From assembly GCA_963800475.1 (NCBI GenBank), contig CAWDAZ010000004.1, forward strand, positions 1 through 64,000: a stretch of DNA of 64,000 nt, given 5' to 3'. The position numbers and the translations under genes are program-made. Within the stretch, counting starts at the first letter, position 1. Each line of letters opens with the position of its first letter. Below are positions 10,832 to 20,133 of this stretch, in pieces. Source of the stretch: Palsa-465 sp963800475 (lineage in GTDB: Bacteria > Actinomycetota > Thermoleophilia > Solirubrobacterales > Solirubrobacteraceae). The notes under the pieces were generated by a model. The model was not told the origin of the DNA. It did no database searches and was given only the letters and a program-made list of their open reading frames with translations.

Positions 10832-11878
10832 GCCGATGCGGGGAACGGGGCGGGCGCTGTGGCGGCGTGGGGGAGACCGACCGTGCCGTTATCAGACGAA
10901 GCCTCGACTGCCAGCTCGGCTCGCTGATAGTCGATCACATCATCGAGCGCGTCGTCGAGGGTCCGCTGTGGCGCCCAGCCGGTCAGCTCTCGTAGTGCCG
11001 TGACGTCCGGCCTGCGCCGGCCGAGCTCCTCGAACCCCTCGTCGTACGCCTCGTCGTAGGGGACGAACGTGATCTGCGAGCTCGACCCGACCCGCTCGAC
11101 GATCCGCTGCGCGAGCGCGAGGATCGGGATCGGGTCGGGATTGCCGATGTTGAACGCGCGGCCGGTCGCACCTTCGTGTGTCGCAAGTCTCAGGATCGCG
11201 GCGACCGCGTCGGACACGTGCAGGAAACAGCGGGATTGGCTGCCATCGCCGTAGACGGTCACGTCATCGCCGGCGATCGCCTGGCGCACGAAGCGGGGCA
11301 CGACCATGCCGTAGAGGCCTCGCTGGCGCGGCCCGATCGTGTTGAACAGGCGCACGACGGTCGTGTCCGCGCCGTGCTCGCGGTGGTAGCCGTGGGCGAT
11401 TGCCTCGCCGTAGGACTTCGCGATCGCGTAGGACCAGCGGCTCTTGAACGCCGAGCCGAGGATCGCGTCAGAGTCCTCCTTGAGTGCCGTGCCCGAGCTC
11501 TTGCCGTACACCTCGGAGGTGGACGCGAAGAGGACGCGTTTGCCGTGGCCAGCCGCGCTGGAGATGACCACGTCGGTGCCGTGCACGATCCGCCGCAAGG
11601 TCTCCAGCGGCTGCGAGACGACCAGCTTGACGCCCACGGCCGATGCGAGGTGAAGGCAGACGTCGCAGTCACCCATCAGCTCGCCCACGAGATCAGCGTC
11701 GGTAACACAGCCCTCGACCAGCTCGACGGGACCGCCGGCGGCCGTGATCCGCTCGTACGTTCGTGCGCCGGCCCGTGCTGAAGTCGTCGAGGATCGTCAC
11801 CTGATCCCCCCTGGCGACGAGCTCATCGGCCAAGTGGGAGCCGATGAATCCGGCACCACCTGTGATCAGGTATCTCAA
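10828..11878 (-). CDS. Extended SDR (UDP-glucuronate decarboxylase or 4-epimerase-like), one frame change
   Basis: It begins MRYLITGGAGFIGSHLADEL (TTG at 11878, preceded by GGGGAG). The frame is lost near 11770 and resumes as ELMGDCDVCLHLASAVGVKLV, STSEVYGKSS, RWSYAIAKSYGEAIAHGYH (YxxxK catalytic pair), FNTIGPRQRGLYGMVVPRFV, GDGSQSRCFLHV and DEGFEELGRRRPD. These are the marks of NAD-dependent enzymes acting on UDP-sugars, closest in style to UDP-glucuronate decarboxylases. It is the first gene of the coupled minus-strand set 11878-7092. The total length is off by one base from a whole number of codons, in line with a single indel. Confidence 0.8.
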
Positions 11879-12092
11879 TTCGTCTCCCCGAACATGCCCC
11901 TAGGGGTCAACCCACTCCTCGCATGCGCCCACGGTCGAGCTTCCGCCCTGAGACCGCCCTGCTCGTGCAGTCCTCCCGCACACGGCATCGCGCGCCGCAC
12001 GATACCAGCGCGCGTACAGGGTTGGTAGGCAACAGTTCGGATGTGGTCGTTGCTGGCGACAGTTCGACACAGCGCCCTTAGAATCCTCGCCG
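11879..12092. other. Divergent intergenic region
   Basis: The region separates the minus-strand priming genes from the plus-strand polymerase genes. It holds a TAGAAT box just before 12093 and a 10-bp palindrome, CCCCTAGGGG (11897-11906), upstream of the SDR gene. No other gene is visible. Confidence 0.5.
12079..12084 (+). promoter_or_regulatory. Putative -10 box TAGAAT for a leaderless mRNA
   Basis: TAGAAT lies 8 nt before the GTG at 12093 and no Shine-Dalgarno is present. Transcription would begin at or next to the start codon. Confidence 0.4.
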
Positions 12093-12752
12093 GTGGCCAC
12101 CGCGCAAGCTGCGACCCGTGGGCGGGAGGGCGCTTCGGAGGCTGTTGGCGGCCCCCGAGCCTTGTTGCGCGGCGCTGCTCCGGGCGAGCTGTTCGCTGCG
12201 CTTGTGCTCGGGCTGCTGGGAGCGGCGCTCGGCGTCAGCCAGGTCGTCCACGGCGCCTACGACGAGTCCACCTGGGCTCCGATCGCGCTCGGGGCCCTCG
12301 GCCTGGTGCTGGCGCTCGCGATCGGCGTGCCCCGGCGCCTGCCAATCGCCGCGCTCGCTCCGCTGCTCGGCCTGTGGTTGTGGTCGCTCGTGTCGGCGAG
12401 CTGGAGCGACTCCAGCGACGCCGCGCACCTTGCCGCCGCCCGCTGGCTGCTCTACGCGGCCGCGCTGGCGCTGCTCTGCTGGGCGATTGCCGATGACCGG
12501 CGCCGGGGCACCGTCCTGCTCACGGGAGCCGCGGCCGGCATCGTCGGGGTCGCCGTCTGGATGCTGGCGCGGATGCTCGGCGGGCATGGGGCCGGTCTGT
12601 TTCTCGGCACGCGCCTGAATGACCCGCTCGGCTACGTAAACGGGCAAGGCGGGTACCTGCTCGCGGGCCTGTGGCCGTGCCTGGCGCTCGCGGAACGAAG
12701 GGGGCGAGGAGCGGCGCAAAGCGGCCGAGGAGCAGCGGAAGAGGGCCGATGA
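12093..12752 (+). CDS. O-antigen ligase/polymerase-like membrane protein, N-terminal half
   Basis: The 219 residues carry about six hydrophobic helices (ELFAALVLGLLGAALGV, WAPIALGALGLVLALAIG, LPIAALAPLLGLWLWSL, LLYAAALALLCWAIA, VLLTGAAAGIVGVAVWML) and the motif RLNDPLGYVNGQGGYLL. This is typical of the first half of Thermoleophilia O-antigen ligase/Wzy-like proteins. The end is rich in charged residues (ERRGRGAAQSGRGAAEEGR). Its TGA overlaps an ATG at 12749 that opens the second half. Either the protein is truly split into two coupled chains or a single indel near 12700-12750 breaks one long gene. The start GTG follows a leaderless-type -10 box. Confidence 0.75.
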   Translation: MATAQAATRGREGASEAVGGPRALLRGAAPGELFAALVLGLLGAALGVSQVVHGAYDESTWAPIALGALGLVLALAIGVPRRLPIAALAPLLGLWLWSLVSASWSDSSDAAHLAAARWLLYAAALALLCWAIADDRRRGTVLLTGAAAGIVGVAVWMLARMLGGHGAGLFLGTRLNDPLGYVNGQGGYLLAGLWPCLALAERRGRGAAQSGRGAAEEGR

Positions 12753-14181
12753 CCACCGCGATTCTGGCCGGCGCCGGGCTGGGCGGAGTCGTGCTGCTGG
12801 CGGCGCTCGGCCTGCTGACCCAGTCGCGCAGCTGGGGCATCGGACTCGTCGCCACCACGCTGCTGCTGCTGGTCGTGATCCCGGGGCGGCGGCGGCGGGC
12901 GGCCGCGGTGGTGCTCGTGGGCGTGACGATCGCGCTGCTGTACACGCCGCTGGCGCATGTCTGGCGGCATCCGAGCCCGGTGGGCGTGCCGACCAGCACA
13001 GCCACCCACCACGCCGCCGTCCTGATCGTGATCGCGACGATCGCCTCCGGCGCCTTGTGGGGGGTTGCCGTCGGGGTGCTCGAGACGTTGGCGCCCAGGG
13101 GCTCGCGGCAGAGAAGGGACGCGCGGCGGCTTACAAGCGCGGTGTTGGCGGTGATCGCTCTGCTCGCGCTCGTCGCGGTGGCCGTCAACGGCGGCTCGAT
13201 CGCGCACCGGATCCGGACCCAGTACGACGCATTCGTACACCTCGCGCCAACCGGCGGCGGAGCGCGCTTCTTCTCCGGCGGCGGGAACCGCTACGACTAC
13301 TGGCGCGTCGCGGTGCTCGAGTTCCGCTCGGCGCCGATTCGCGGCGTGGGCGCCGGCAACTACCAGCCCGGCTATTACCTCCACCGCCGCACGAGCGAGG
13401 CGATCACGCAGCCGCACTCGCTCGAGCTGCAGACGCTCGCCGAGCTCGGGCTCGTCGGCGCGCTGCTGCTCGCGGCATTCCTGGTCGCGGTGGGGATCGG
13501 CTTCTTCCGAACCGCTCGCGCGGCCAGCGGCGACAGGACGGCGCGAGCGGTCGCCGTCGCCGGAGGGGGGGTGTTTGTCGGCTGGCTGATCCAGACCAGC
13601 GTCGACTGGATGCACCTGATTCCGGGACTGACCGCGATCGCGCTCGCGGGGGCGGCGGCACTGCTGGCGCGGCCGGAGGCGCGCGCGCGGGCGCTCTCCA
13701 CGCGCGCGCGTGTAGTCACAGCGGTCGCGGCGACCGCGATCGCGATGCGTCGGGCGCGCTGACGATCGCGCCGCGGGTGCTCTCGCTGCATGCGCGAACC
13801 TCGGCCGAGCATGCGCTTGCCCAGGGACGGCCTCGCGCCGCGATTGCGGACGCGACCCGGGCGCTCGACTACAACCCCAGCTCGGTTCAGGCGCTCGTGC
13901 TGCGGGCCGCCGGCTTCGCCCGCCTGCACGCGTTCGCGCCGACACTCGCCGACATCAGGCGCGCGATCGCGCTGGAGCCGCACAACTGGGTGACGTGGGC
14001 GCTGTTGGGCGATCTGCTGACCCGCCGCGGCGAGCGGGCAGCGGCGCACTCGGCATACGCACACGCCCTCGCCCTCAACCCGCTCGAGGGGAGCCTGACG
14101 GAGTGCGGTCGCGGCGAGCGCGCCCGTGCCCAAGCGATGAGGGGACTAGACTGTCGCCGATGCGCGTCACTAGGGCGATAG
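12749..14181 (+). CDS. O-antigen ligase/polymerase-like protein, C-terminal half with TPRs
   Basis: ATG 12749 overlaps the previous stop and is preceded by GGAAGAGGG. Hydrophobic helices follow (LAGAGLGGVVLLAALGLL, VVLVGVTIALLYTP, VLIVIATIASGALWGVAVG). Then comes the periplasmic loop typical of Wzy/WaaL proteins: GGGNRYDYWRVAVLEF, PIRGVGAGNYQ, TQPHSLELQTLAELG. After more helices a frame change near 13750 leads into a TPR-like tail (AEHALAQGRPRAAIADATRALDYNP, IALEPHNWVTWALLGDLLTRRGE, AYAHALALNPLEG). The family polymerises or ligates lipid-linked glycans at the outer membrane face. The TPR tail is a common fusion in this group and may dock partner proteins. The exact stop is uncertain. Confidence 0.7.
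14147..14152 (+). promoter_or_regulatory. Putative -10 box TAGACT for a leaderless mRNA
   Basis: TAGACT is followed by GTCGCCG and the ATG at 14160, a spacing of 7 nt, with no Shine-Dalgarno. It lies inside the 3' end of the preceding gene. Confidence 0.4.
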
Positions 14182-14654
14182 TCGCGCTCGCAGCGGTCTG
14201 TGCAGGGGCCGCAGGAATCGCCAGCCCGGCTGCGGCGCTTCAGCCGGGCGTGTACGTCAGCCCAGGCAGCCCCGCGGGCAAGGAGTACGCGATTCCGCTC
14301 GACGTGCAGCGCGCGGCGGCCGTCGGGCATGCCGCGCCAGCGGGGGTCGCCCAACCACTGTTCGGGGTGGGCATCGCTGCGGCCGGCCTGCGCGGCGGGC
14401 GCACATCCGGCGCGTCCCGGAAGGCTTCCGGTGCGGGAGCCTCGGGTGCGGGAGCTTCGGGTGCCAGAGCTCGGACACCAGGGGCCGCGGGCTTGCGGCC
14501 GGCAGCCTCGGCTCTGAGTCCCGCCTCGCTGCGGAGTCTCACCCGCGCCCACTCCACCGCTTCCGAGGTCGGGCTGTTGGCCATCCCGGTCGTGCTCGGC
14601 GGCCTGCTCGCAGGTGCGACGATCGCGATCGCGCTTCGGCGCCGTCACGGATGA
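14160..14654 (+). CDS. Small secreted, C-terminally membrane-anchored protein of unknown function
   Basis: The 164-residue protein starts with a signal peptide (RVTRAIVALAAVCAGAAGIASPAAA). The middle is low-complexity and rich in A, S, G and R, with a repeated GAGASGA motif near residues 95-107. The C-terminal helix (VGLLAIPVVLGGLLAGATIAIAL) ends in RRRHG, a stop-transfer pattern. I do not recognise the family. Its TGA overlaps the ATG of the next gene (ATGA), so it is coupled to a secreted glycosidase-like enzyme. A surface-anchored accessory role is inference. Confidence 0.7.
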   Translation: MRVTRAIVALAAVCAGAAGIASPAAALQPGVYVSPGSPAGKEYAIPLDVQRAAAVGHAAPAGVAQPLFGVGIAAAGLRGGRTSGASRKASGAGASGAGASGARARTPGAAGLRPAASALSPASLRSLTRAHSTASEVGLLAIPVVLGGLLAGATIAIALRRRHG

Positions 14655-15785
14655 TCGCGCGGCGCGCGCGAGCAATCGCGCTCTCCCTGGTCGCGTCCGC
14701 GGTCGTGCTGGCGGCCGCTGCGCCCACGGCAGTTGCTTCCCGCGCGGACAAGAAGGCCTTCTGGGGACCGCTGACGGCGTTCCCGACCTACCACAAGCTC
14801 GGCGTGGGCATCTACCAGACGGACCTGAACTGGGCGGCGGCCGCCCCGACCCGCCCGGCGAACCCGGGCGATCCGGCGGACCCCGCCTACAGGTGGTCCG
14901 CGGACACCGCCTACGCGCTCCAGCAGGCGGCCCGCTACCACATGCGGATTCTCTTGCTGGTGAGCCAAACCCCGAGCTGGGCGAACGGCGGTCGCGCGCC
15001 GAACTACCCGCCACAAGAACCCAGGCGACCTGGCGAACTTCCTCACCGCGGCCGCCCGCGAGTATCCCTCGGTGCACCTGTGGATGATCTGGGGGGAGCC
15101 CGATCGCAAGCCGAACTGGGCGACGCTCGTGCCGACCGTTCACGTCACCCGCGGCGGCACATGGCGTACGAACACGTACGCATCGACCGCACGGCTGAGC
15201 CGCGCGCAGCTGGCTGCGCCCCATCTCTACGCGCGGATGCTCGATGCCAGCTACGGAGCGCTCAAGCGTGCGAGCCCCCGCAACCTCGTGATCGGGGGCG
15301 ACACCTACACCACCGGAGATATCACCACCCAGCAATGGATCGAGAACCTGCGCCTGCCGAACGGCCGCCGCCCGCGGATGGACCTGTACGGCCACAACCC
15401 GTTCTGCTGGCGCGCCCCGAATCTCAACGATCCAGCCAACGATCCGAAGAACGGCGTGTTCCCGTGGGAGGTCGATTTCTCCGACCTGGGGCGGCTGTCG
15501 CGGCTGGTGAACCGCGAGTTCGGGGGCCCGCACCACCAGGTCAAGCTGTTCCTGTCGGAGTGGATGATCCCGACCGGTCCCGACGACGAGCTCAACATCT
15601 GGACGACCCGGGCCGTGCAGGCTCAGTGGATCAGGGACGCTTGGCGAATCGTCCGGAGCTCTCCCTTCATCTACGCGCTCGGCTGGATCCATCTGTACGA
15701 CGATCCTCCCGGCGGCAGCATGAGCGGACTGCTCGACGTCCACGGCAGGCCGAAGCCCGGCTATTACGCGTTCAAGGCCGGCTGA
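14651..15785 (+). CDS. Secreted glycosidase-like protein (clan GH-A style)
   Basis: A signal peptide (RARAIALSLVASAVVLAAAAPTAVA) precedes about 350 residues. Visible motifs are LGVGIYQTDLNW, YHMRILLLVSQTPSWANGG, LWMIWGEPDRKPNW, NLVIGGDTYTTGDIT, PRMDLYGHNPFCWR, KLFLSEWMIPT and YALGWIHLYDDPPGG. WGEP and LSEW fit the acid/base and nucleophile glutamates of a clan GH-A TIM barrel, with G in place of the usual N before the first E. One extra base near 15010-15020 (CCGCCACAAGAACCC) breaks the frame; without it the text reads KNPGDLANFLTAAAREYPSVH. It is paralogous to 5779-6982. The substrate is unknown, perhaps the local polysaccharide. Confidence 0.75.
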
Positions 15786-15834
15786 GCGAAACGCAAGCCT
15801 CGCTCGCGGCTTCGATTACGCTAGTGCCGACGCC

Positions 15835-17682
15835 GTGAAGCTTCGCTTCGTCACGAGTCCGCGTGGCAACTACCACATGACAGAGCTGCTCGCCGCGCTC
15901 TGTGCGTCGGCCCGCGACGGAGGCCACGACGCCGAGCTCGACAGCTCCGAGTTTCCTCCGCTGGAGCCGGATACCGCGTACGTGGTGATTCCGCACGAGC
16001 ACTACGAGACCGAGCCCGCGAGCTGGCCATCGGGCGCACAGCGTGCGCGGACGATCGCGCTGTGCGTCGAGAATCCGTTCACGCAGTGGTTCGAGAAGGT
16101 GTCGAGCCTCGCGCCGCAGTTCGCAAGGGCGTTTGCGATCAACCGGGCGAGCGTCGATGAGCTGCGGCGTCGGGGGGTCGCCGCGGAGCATCTGCAACTC
16201 GGCTACACGCCGCACTGGGACAGCTGGCAACGCGAGGAGAGCTCGCGGCCGATCGACGTGACCTATCTTGGCGCCGCCGACCCGCGCCGCGACGCGCTGC
16301 TCGCCGGCTACGGACGCTGGTTGTGGCACCGGCGGACCGCGTTCCTGGCGCCGCCGCTCGCCCCCAAGCCCGCCTCGCGCCCGGACTACCTCGTCGATGG
16401 CGTGAAGTACAGGCATCTGTGCCGCACGAAGCTGCTGATCAACCTGCACCGCAAGGGGTCCAGGTCGTTCGAGTGGGTGCGTGCGCTGCAGGCGATCATC
16501 AACGGCTGCGTAGTCGTCTCGGAGCCTTCGCTCGACCACGCCCCGCTCGTGCCCGGGGAGCATTTCGTCGTCGCCGCAGCGGACAGCATCCCGCACGTGG
16601 TCGAAGGGCTGCTGCGGGAACCGGAACGGCTGGATGCGATCCGCGTCTCGGCCTACGAGATGGTCCGGCACGAGCTCGACATGGGAGCGGCGGCCGAGCG
16701 TCTCGTCGAGGCTGCCCGCGAGCTGATCGACGGCGGGTCGCGGGCCACGTTCACCGACACGGCCCCGGCGCCGCTCGCCGCTCCGGTCGAGGACCACCCC
16801 GCGCCCCCGAGCGACGTCGCGCTGCTGCGTACCGCCGTGCGCAACCTCTCGACGGAGACGCTCGAGTTACACCGGGCGGTGCAGCGGCTGGGCGAGCGCG
16901 CCGAGGGTCGCGATCCGGACCAGGGGCCCGAGCTCGTGGAATGCACCTCGAGCTATTCCGACGCCACGCCACGCGTGTCGGTCGTGGTCACCTTGCACAA
17001 CTACGAGCGCGAGGTCGTCAAGGCGCTGGCGAGTGTCGATTGCTCCGAGTACGAGGACTACGAGGTGCTGGTGCTCGACGATGCCTCGACGGATGGCTCC
17101 CTTCGTGCCGTTCGCGAGTTCCTGCTCGAGCGGCCGTGGATACCGGCAGCGGTGCTGCGCCAGCGCGTCAACCGAGGGCCCGCGGCGAGCCGCAACGCCC
17201 TGGCACGACGCGCACGCGGCGAGCTGATGTTCGTGCTCGATGCGGACAACGAGATCTATCCGACGGCTCTGGGCCGCCTCGTCGAGGCGCTCGACGGCGA
17301 TCCCGGGGCGGCGTTCGCGTATCCCCTGATCGAAGTGACGCGCTCCGATCTGCCGATCGGGTTGCTGAGCCGATACGCGTGGGACCCGGAGGGCTTTCGC
17401 CAAGGGAACTACGTCGACGCGATGGCGCTGATCCGGATGGATGACTACCTCGCGCTTGGTGGCTTCAACGAGGACGTCCGGATCGCCGGATGGGAGGATT
17501 TCGACTTCTGGTGCGCGTGCGCCGAGACCGGCCGCCGGGGACGGCTGGTCCCAGAGGTGCTCGCCCGGTATCCACGTACCGATCATTCGGTGCTGAGCCG
17601 GGCGGCGACCGACGACACCACGGCCTGGTCGGTGATGCACTCGCGCTTCCCGACCATCCTTCCGGCGACCCCTCCGGGATGA
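15835..17682 (+). CDS. Two-domain glycosyltransferase: CgeB-like GT-B plus GT2
   Basis: The protein has 615 residues and an intact frame. Residues 1-310 resemble CgeB/GT-B enzymes with a spore-coat-like glycosyltransferase C-domain (VTYLGAADPRRDALL, YRHLCRTKLLINLHRKGSRSFEWVRAL kept short here, NGCVVVSEPS, GEHFVVAAAD). Residues about 380-610 form a GT2 domain (PRVSVVVTLHNYE, VLVLDDASTDGS, NRGPAASRNALAR, MFVLDADNE with the metal-binding DxD, GGFNEDVRIAGWEDFDFW). It would add two sugars or pair one catalytic with one regulatory domain. The GTG start is preceded by a weak TACGCT box 12 nt away. Its TGA overlaps the ATG of the next gene. Confidence 0.8.
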   Translation: MKLRFVTSPRGNYHMTELLAALCASARDGGHDAELDSSEFPPLEPDTAYVVIPHEHYETEPASWPSGAQRARTIALCVENPFTQWFEKVSSLAPQFARAFAINRASVDELRRRGVAAEHLQLGYTPHWDSWQREESSRPIDVTYLGAADPRRDALLAGYGRWLWHRRTAFLAPPLAPKPASRPDYLVDGVKYRHLCRTKLLINLHRKGSRSFEWVRALQAIINGCVVVSEPSLDHAPLVPGEHFVVAAADSIPHVVEGLLREPERLDAIRVSAYEMVRHELDMGAAAERLVEAARELIDGGSRATFTDTAPAPLAAPVEDHPAPPSDVALLRTAVRNLSTETLELHRAVQRLGERAEGRDPDQGPELVECTSSYSDATPRVSVVVTLHNYEREVVKALASVDCSEYEDYEVLVLDDASTDGSLRAVREFLLERPWIPAAVLRQRVNRGPAASRNALARRARGELMFVLDADNEIYPTALGRLVEALDGDPGAAFAYPLIEVTRSDLPIGLLSRYAWDPEGFRQGNYVDAMALIRMDDYLALGGFNEDVRIAGWEDFDFWCACAETGRRGRLVPEVLARYPRTDHSVLSRAATDDTTAWSVMHSRFPTILPATPPG

Positions 17683-18610
17683 GACTGGTGATGACCCTCC
17701 TCGTCCGAGACGAGGAGGAGCTTCTGGAGGCGAATCTGGAGTACCACTTCGCGCAAGGGCGTCGACTTCGCGATCGTCACGGACCACGGCTCGACCGACG
17801 CCACCCCGGAGATCCTCGATGACTACGAGTCGCGTGGACTGGTGCGCGTCCTGCGGACCGAGGGCGACCAGCACCACCAGAGCCGCCGCGTGACGCGGAT
17901 GGCCAGGCTCGCAGCGGTCGAGCACGGAGCCGACTGGGTGATCAACAACGACGCCGACGAGTTCTGGTGGCCTGCGGTGGGCAGCCTCCACGACGTGTTC
18001 GCAGCGATCCCCGAGCACTACGGTCAGATCGCGGCGCGCCGCAACAACTTCGTGCCGAGGCCGGTCGAGGGGGATCGAGCCGTTTCACCAGCGACTCGTC
18101 GTGCGGGAGAAGGAGTCGCAGAACCTACGGGGTGAGCGTGCTCGAGCCGAAGATCGCGCACCGGGCCGACCCCGAGTGTGATCGTGGCTCCCGGCAACCA
18201 CTCGGTGACCAACGCCTGGCTCCCGCCCTCGCCGGTTCGCGAGCTCGTGGAGGTTCTGCACTTCCCGATGCGGACACCCGAGCAGTTCGAGCGCAAGGTG
18301 TTGTCCGTCGGCAAGGGCTACGAGTCCCTGCCGTTCCGCTCGCTGCACGTGGGACGCGACCAGCTGCAGGCTGCTCGAGCTTCAGCGGAGGGGAGAGCTC
18401 GACGAGTACTTCGCTCGGCACGTGGTCTCAGACGAGGCACTCGCGGCCGGCCTGCGCGGCGGCGAGCTCGTGATCGACCGCCGACTCGCGCAGTTCATGG
18501 CGCAGCTCGAGATGGATCGGCTCGAGGGCTACGACGCCTCCGCCCGACCGGACAGCGACGCGGCTCGGCGTCTGATCGCCGCCGCGCTGGGCGTGCCCAC
18601 CGAGCCGTAA
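17679..18610 (+). CDS. GT2-like glycosyltransferase (Glyco_tranf_2_4 type), frame-disrupted
   Basis: ATG 17679 overlaps the preceding stop. The N-terminus MRLVMTLLVRDEEELLEANL, the motif DFAIVTDHGSTDATPEILDDYE and the signature WVINNDADEFWWP place it in the GT2-like family in which DADEFW carries the metal-binding aspartates. Later pieces read RRNNFVPRPV, LEPKIAHRADPE, GNHSV, LVEVLHFPMRTPEQFERKV and RLAQFMAQLEMDRLEGYD. The frame changes near 17757, 18075, 18150 and 18365, each by one or two bases in G/C runs. It is the last gene of the plus-strand group before the convergent flippase. Confidence 0.7.
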
Positions 18611-18797
18611 GCCAACCGTCGCACCCTGCCCGTGCAGCCGGCACGCTAGCCCACCAAGTGGGCGACATGAGACGAAATTCGGCCAGCTTCGGGCGGCCTT
18701 GTCGGATCACGGAGCCGCTCGACTCTCGCGGCGGCTGCTCGCCCGCACCGATGACGCCGCCGATCGGGTGGCCGAGGTGCCGACGGCCCCCGTGGCC

Positions 18798-20120
18798 TCA
18801 GCCTGCCCCGCTCGGAGCGATCGGGGCATGGTAGGCACGCCATAGGCCAGGCGCACACAGCGCCGCGGCGACGGATTGGGCGGCTAGCCACCCGATCCCC
18901 GCGCCCGCGATTCCGATCGAGGGAATGAGGGCGGCGCTCACGGCGAGCATCACGACGGCATCCGTGACCTGCACGGCGCCGACGAAGCGCCCGTCGTGGC
19001 GCACCCGCGCGAGGCCGAGCCCGAGCATCGACACGGCGTGCGGAATCGTCGCGATCGCCAACAGCCTCAGCGTCGTGGTCCCAGCCTGCGCGTAGCGGTG
19101 ACCGAACAGGTCGAGCACGTACGGCCCGGCCAGCAACACGACGACCACGGCTGGCAGCAGCAGGCGGAAGGTCCCGGTCAGCACCTTGCGCAGGTGCTCG
19201 CGCCGCTTGGTCTCGTCAAAGGCGGTCTCGACGGTCATCGAGATCGCCATGTTCTGAGCGATGAACCGCAGTCCGATGCTGATCGTCCACGGGATGTAGA
19301 AGTAGGCCCCCTGGCGCGGACCCGCGAGGTCGACGACCAGGATCGGGAGGAAGAAGGCGATCACGAGCGATGCGGTGTCCCCCGCGAAGTTGCCGACGAT
19401 CAGGCGCCGGATGTCCTGAACGCGCCAGCTCGGGGCGCTCGACCCGGTGGCTCGCTCGTGCGCCGGGATGAAGCGCCCGAAGATCGCGGCGTTGACCGGC
19501 ACCAGCAGCACGACCATCGGCACCAGCAGGGCGAGCACGATGCCTGCGCGCGGGTGGCTGGTGGCGAAGGCGACCACCAGCGCGATCTTCGCGACCCCCA
19601 TGGTGACGTTCTCGACGGGCACCCAGCGGGCTTCGCGCAGGCCCGTCATGACCGCGTCTTGGAGGGCCGAGATCGTCCAGATGGCCGTCATCCCGACGCA
19701 CAGCGCGAACCACTGGTCGTCGGTGGCCAGAAACCTCAGCGGCGGCGACCACAGCGAGCTGGTCGCCGCCGCGAGCGCTCCGAGCGCGAGCGCCAGCAGC
19801 ACCGTCACGCCGTAGGTGGCGAGCACGAAGCGGCGCGTACGACTCCCCGAGCTGGGCAGGTAACGAGGCAGGACAGACGTCATCCCGAGCTGCGCGACGC
19901 CCGAGATCAGCGCCAGGGCCGAGAGGATCGCGGATGCTCGCCCAACGTCAGCCGCGGTGTAGTTGCGGGCCGCGAGCGCCCAGAACGGCAGGCCCAGCGC
20001 CGAGCTCAGGGTCGAGCTCAGGATCAGGAAGTAGGCGTTTCGAAAGAGCGGCGCCGACACGTGCCGGCGGAACGCTGCGAGGCCGCGCCGGCCGTCTCGC
20101 TGCTCGCGAGCCACCGCCAT
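18798..20120 (-). CDS. Wzx-like polysaccharide flippase (MATE/MVF-type)
   Basis: The 440-residue protein has about 12-14 hydrophobic helices, for example NAYFLILSSTLSSALGLPFW, AILSALALISGVAQLGM, GIVLALLVPMVVLLVPVNAAI and AGAGIGWLAAQSVAAAL. NYTAADVGRASA and QLGMTSVLPRYLPS near the N-terminus are typical of polysaccharide-biosynthesis flippases. It should turn lipid-linked repeat units across the membrane for the Wzy-type polymerase. ATG 20120 is preferred; GTG 20132 is also in frame and would almost touch the upstream GT2 stop at 20134, so the two are probably co-transcribed. The frame is intact. Confidence 0.85.
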   Translation of the reverse strand: MAVAREQRDGRRGLAAFRRHVSAPLFRNAYFLILSSTLSSALGLPFWALAARNYTAADVGRASAILSALALISGVAQLGMTSVLPRYLPSSGSRTRRFVLATYGVTVLLALALGALAAATSSLWSPPLRFLATDDQWFALCVGMTAIWTISALQDAVMTGLREARWVPVENVTMGVAKIALVVAFATSHPRAGIVLALLVPMVVLLVPVNAAIFGRFIPAHERATGSSAPSWRVQDIRRLIVGNFAGDTASLVIAFFLPILVVDLAGPRQGAYFYIPWTISIGLRFIAQNMAISMTVETAFDETKRREHLRKVLTGTFRLLLPAVVVVLLAGPYVLDLFGHRYAQAGTTTLRLLAIATIPHAVSMLGLGLARVRHDGRFVGAVQVTDAVVMLAVSAALIPSIGIAGAGIGWLAAQSVAAALCAPGLWRAYHAPIAPSGAG

Positions 20121-20133
20121 GTCGGGGCTCACG

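Noticed and set aside
11897..11906. Palindrome CCCCTAGGGG upstream of an SDR gene as an operator
   Set aside because: Ten symmetrical bases in GC-rich DNA are weak evidence, and no second copy was found upstream of other genes.
12700..12760. Programmed ribosomal frameshift joining the two polymerase halves
   Set aside because: No slippery heptamer or downstream stem is evident, and similar breaks occur in most genes nearby, so an indel or a true split is simpler.
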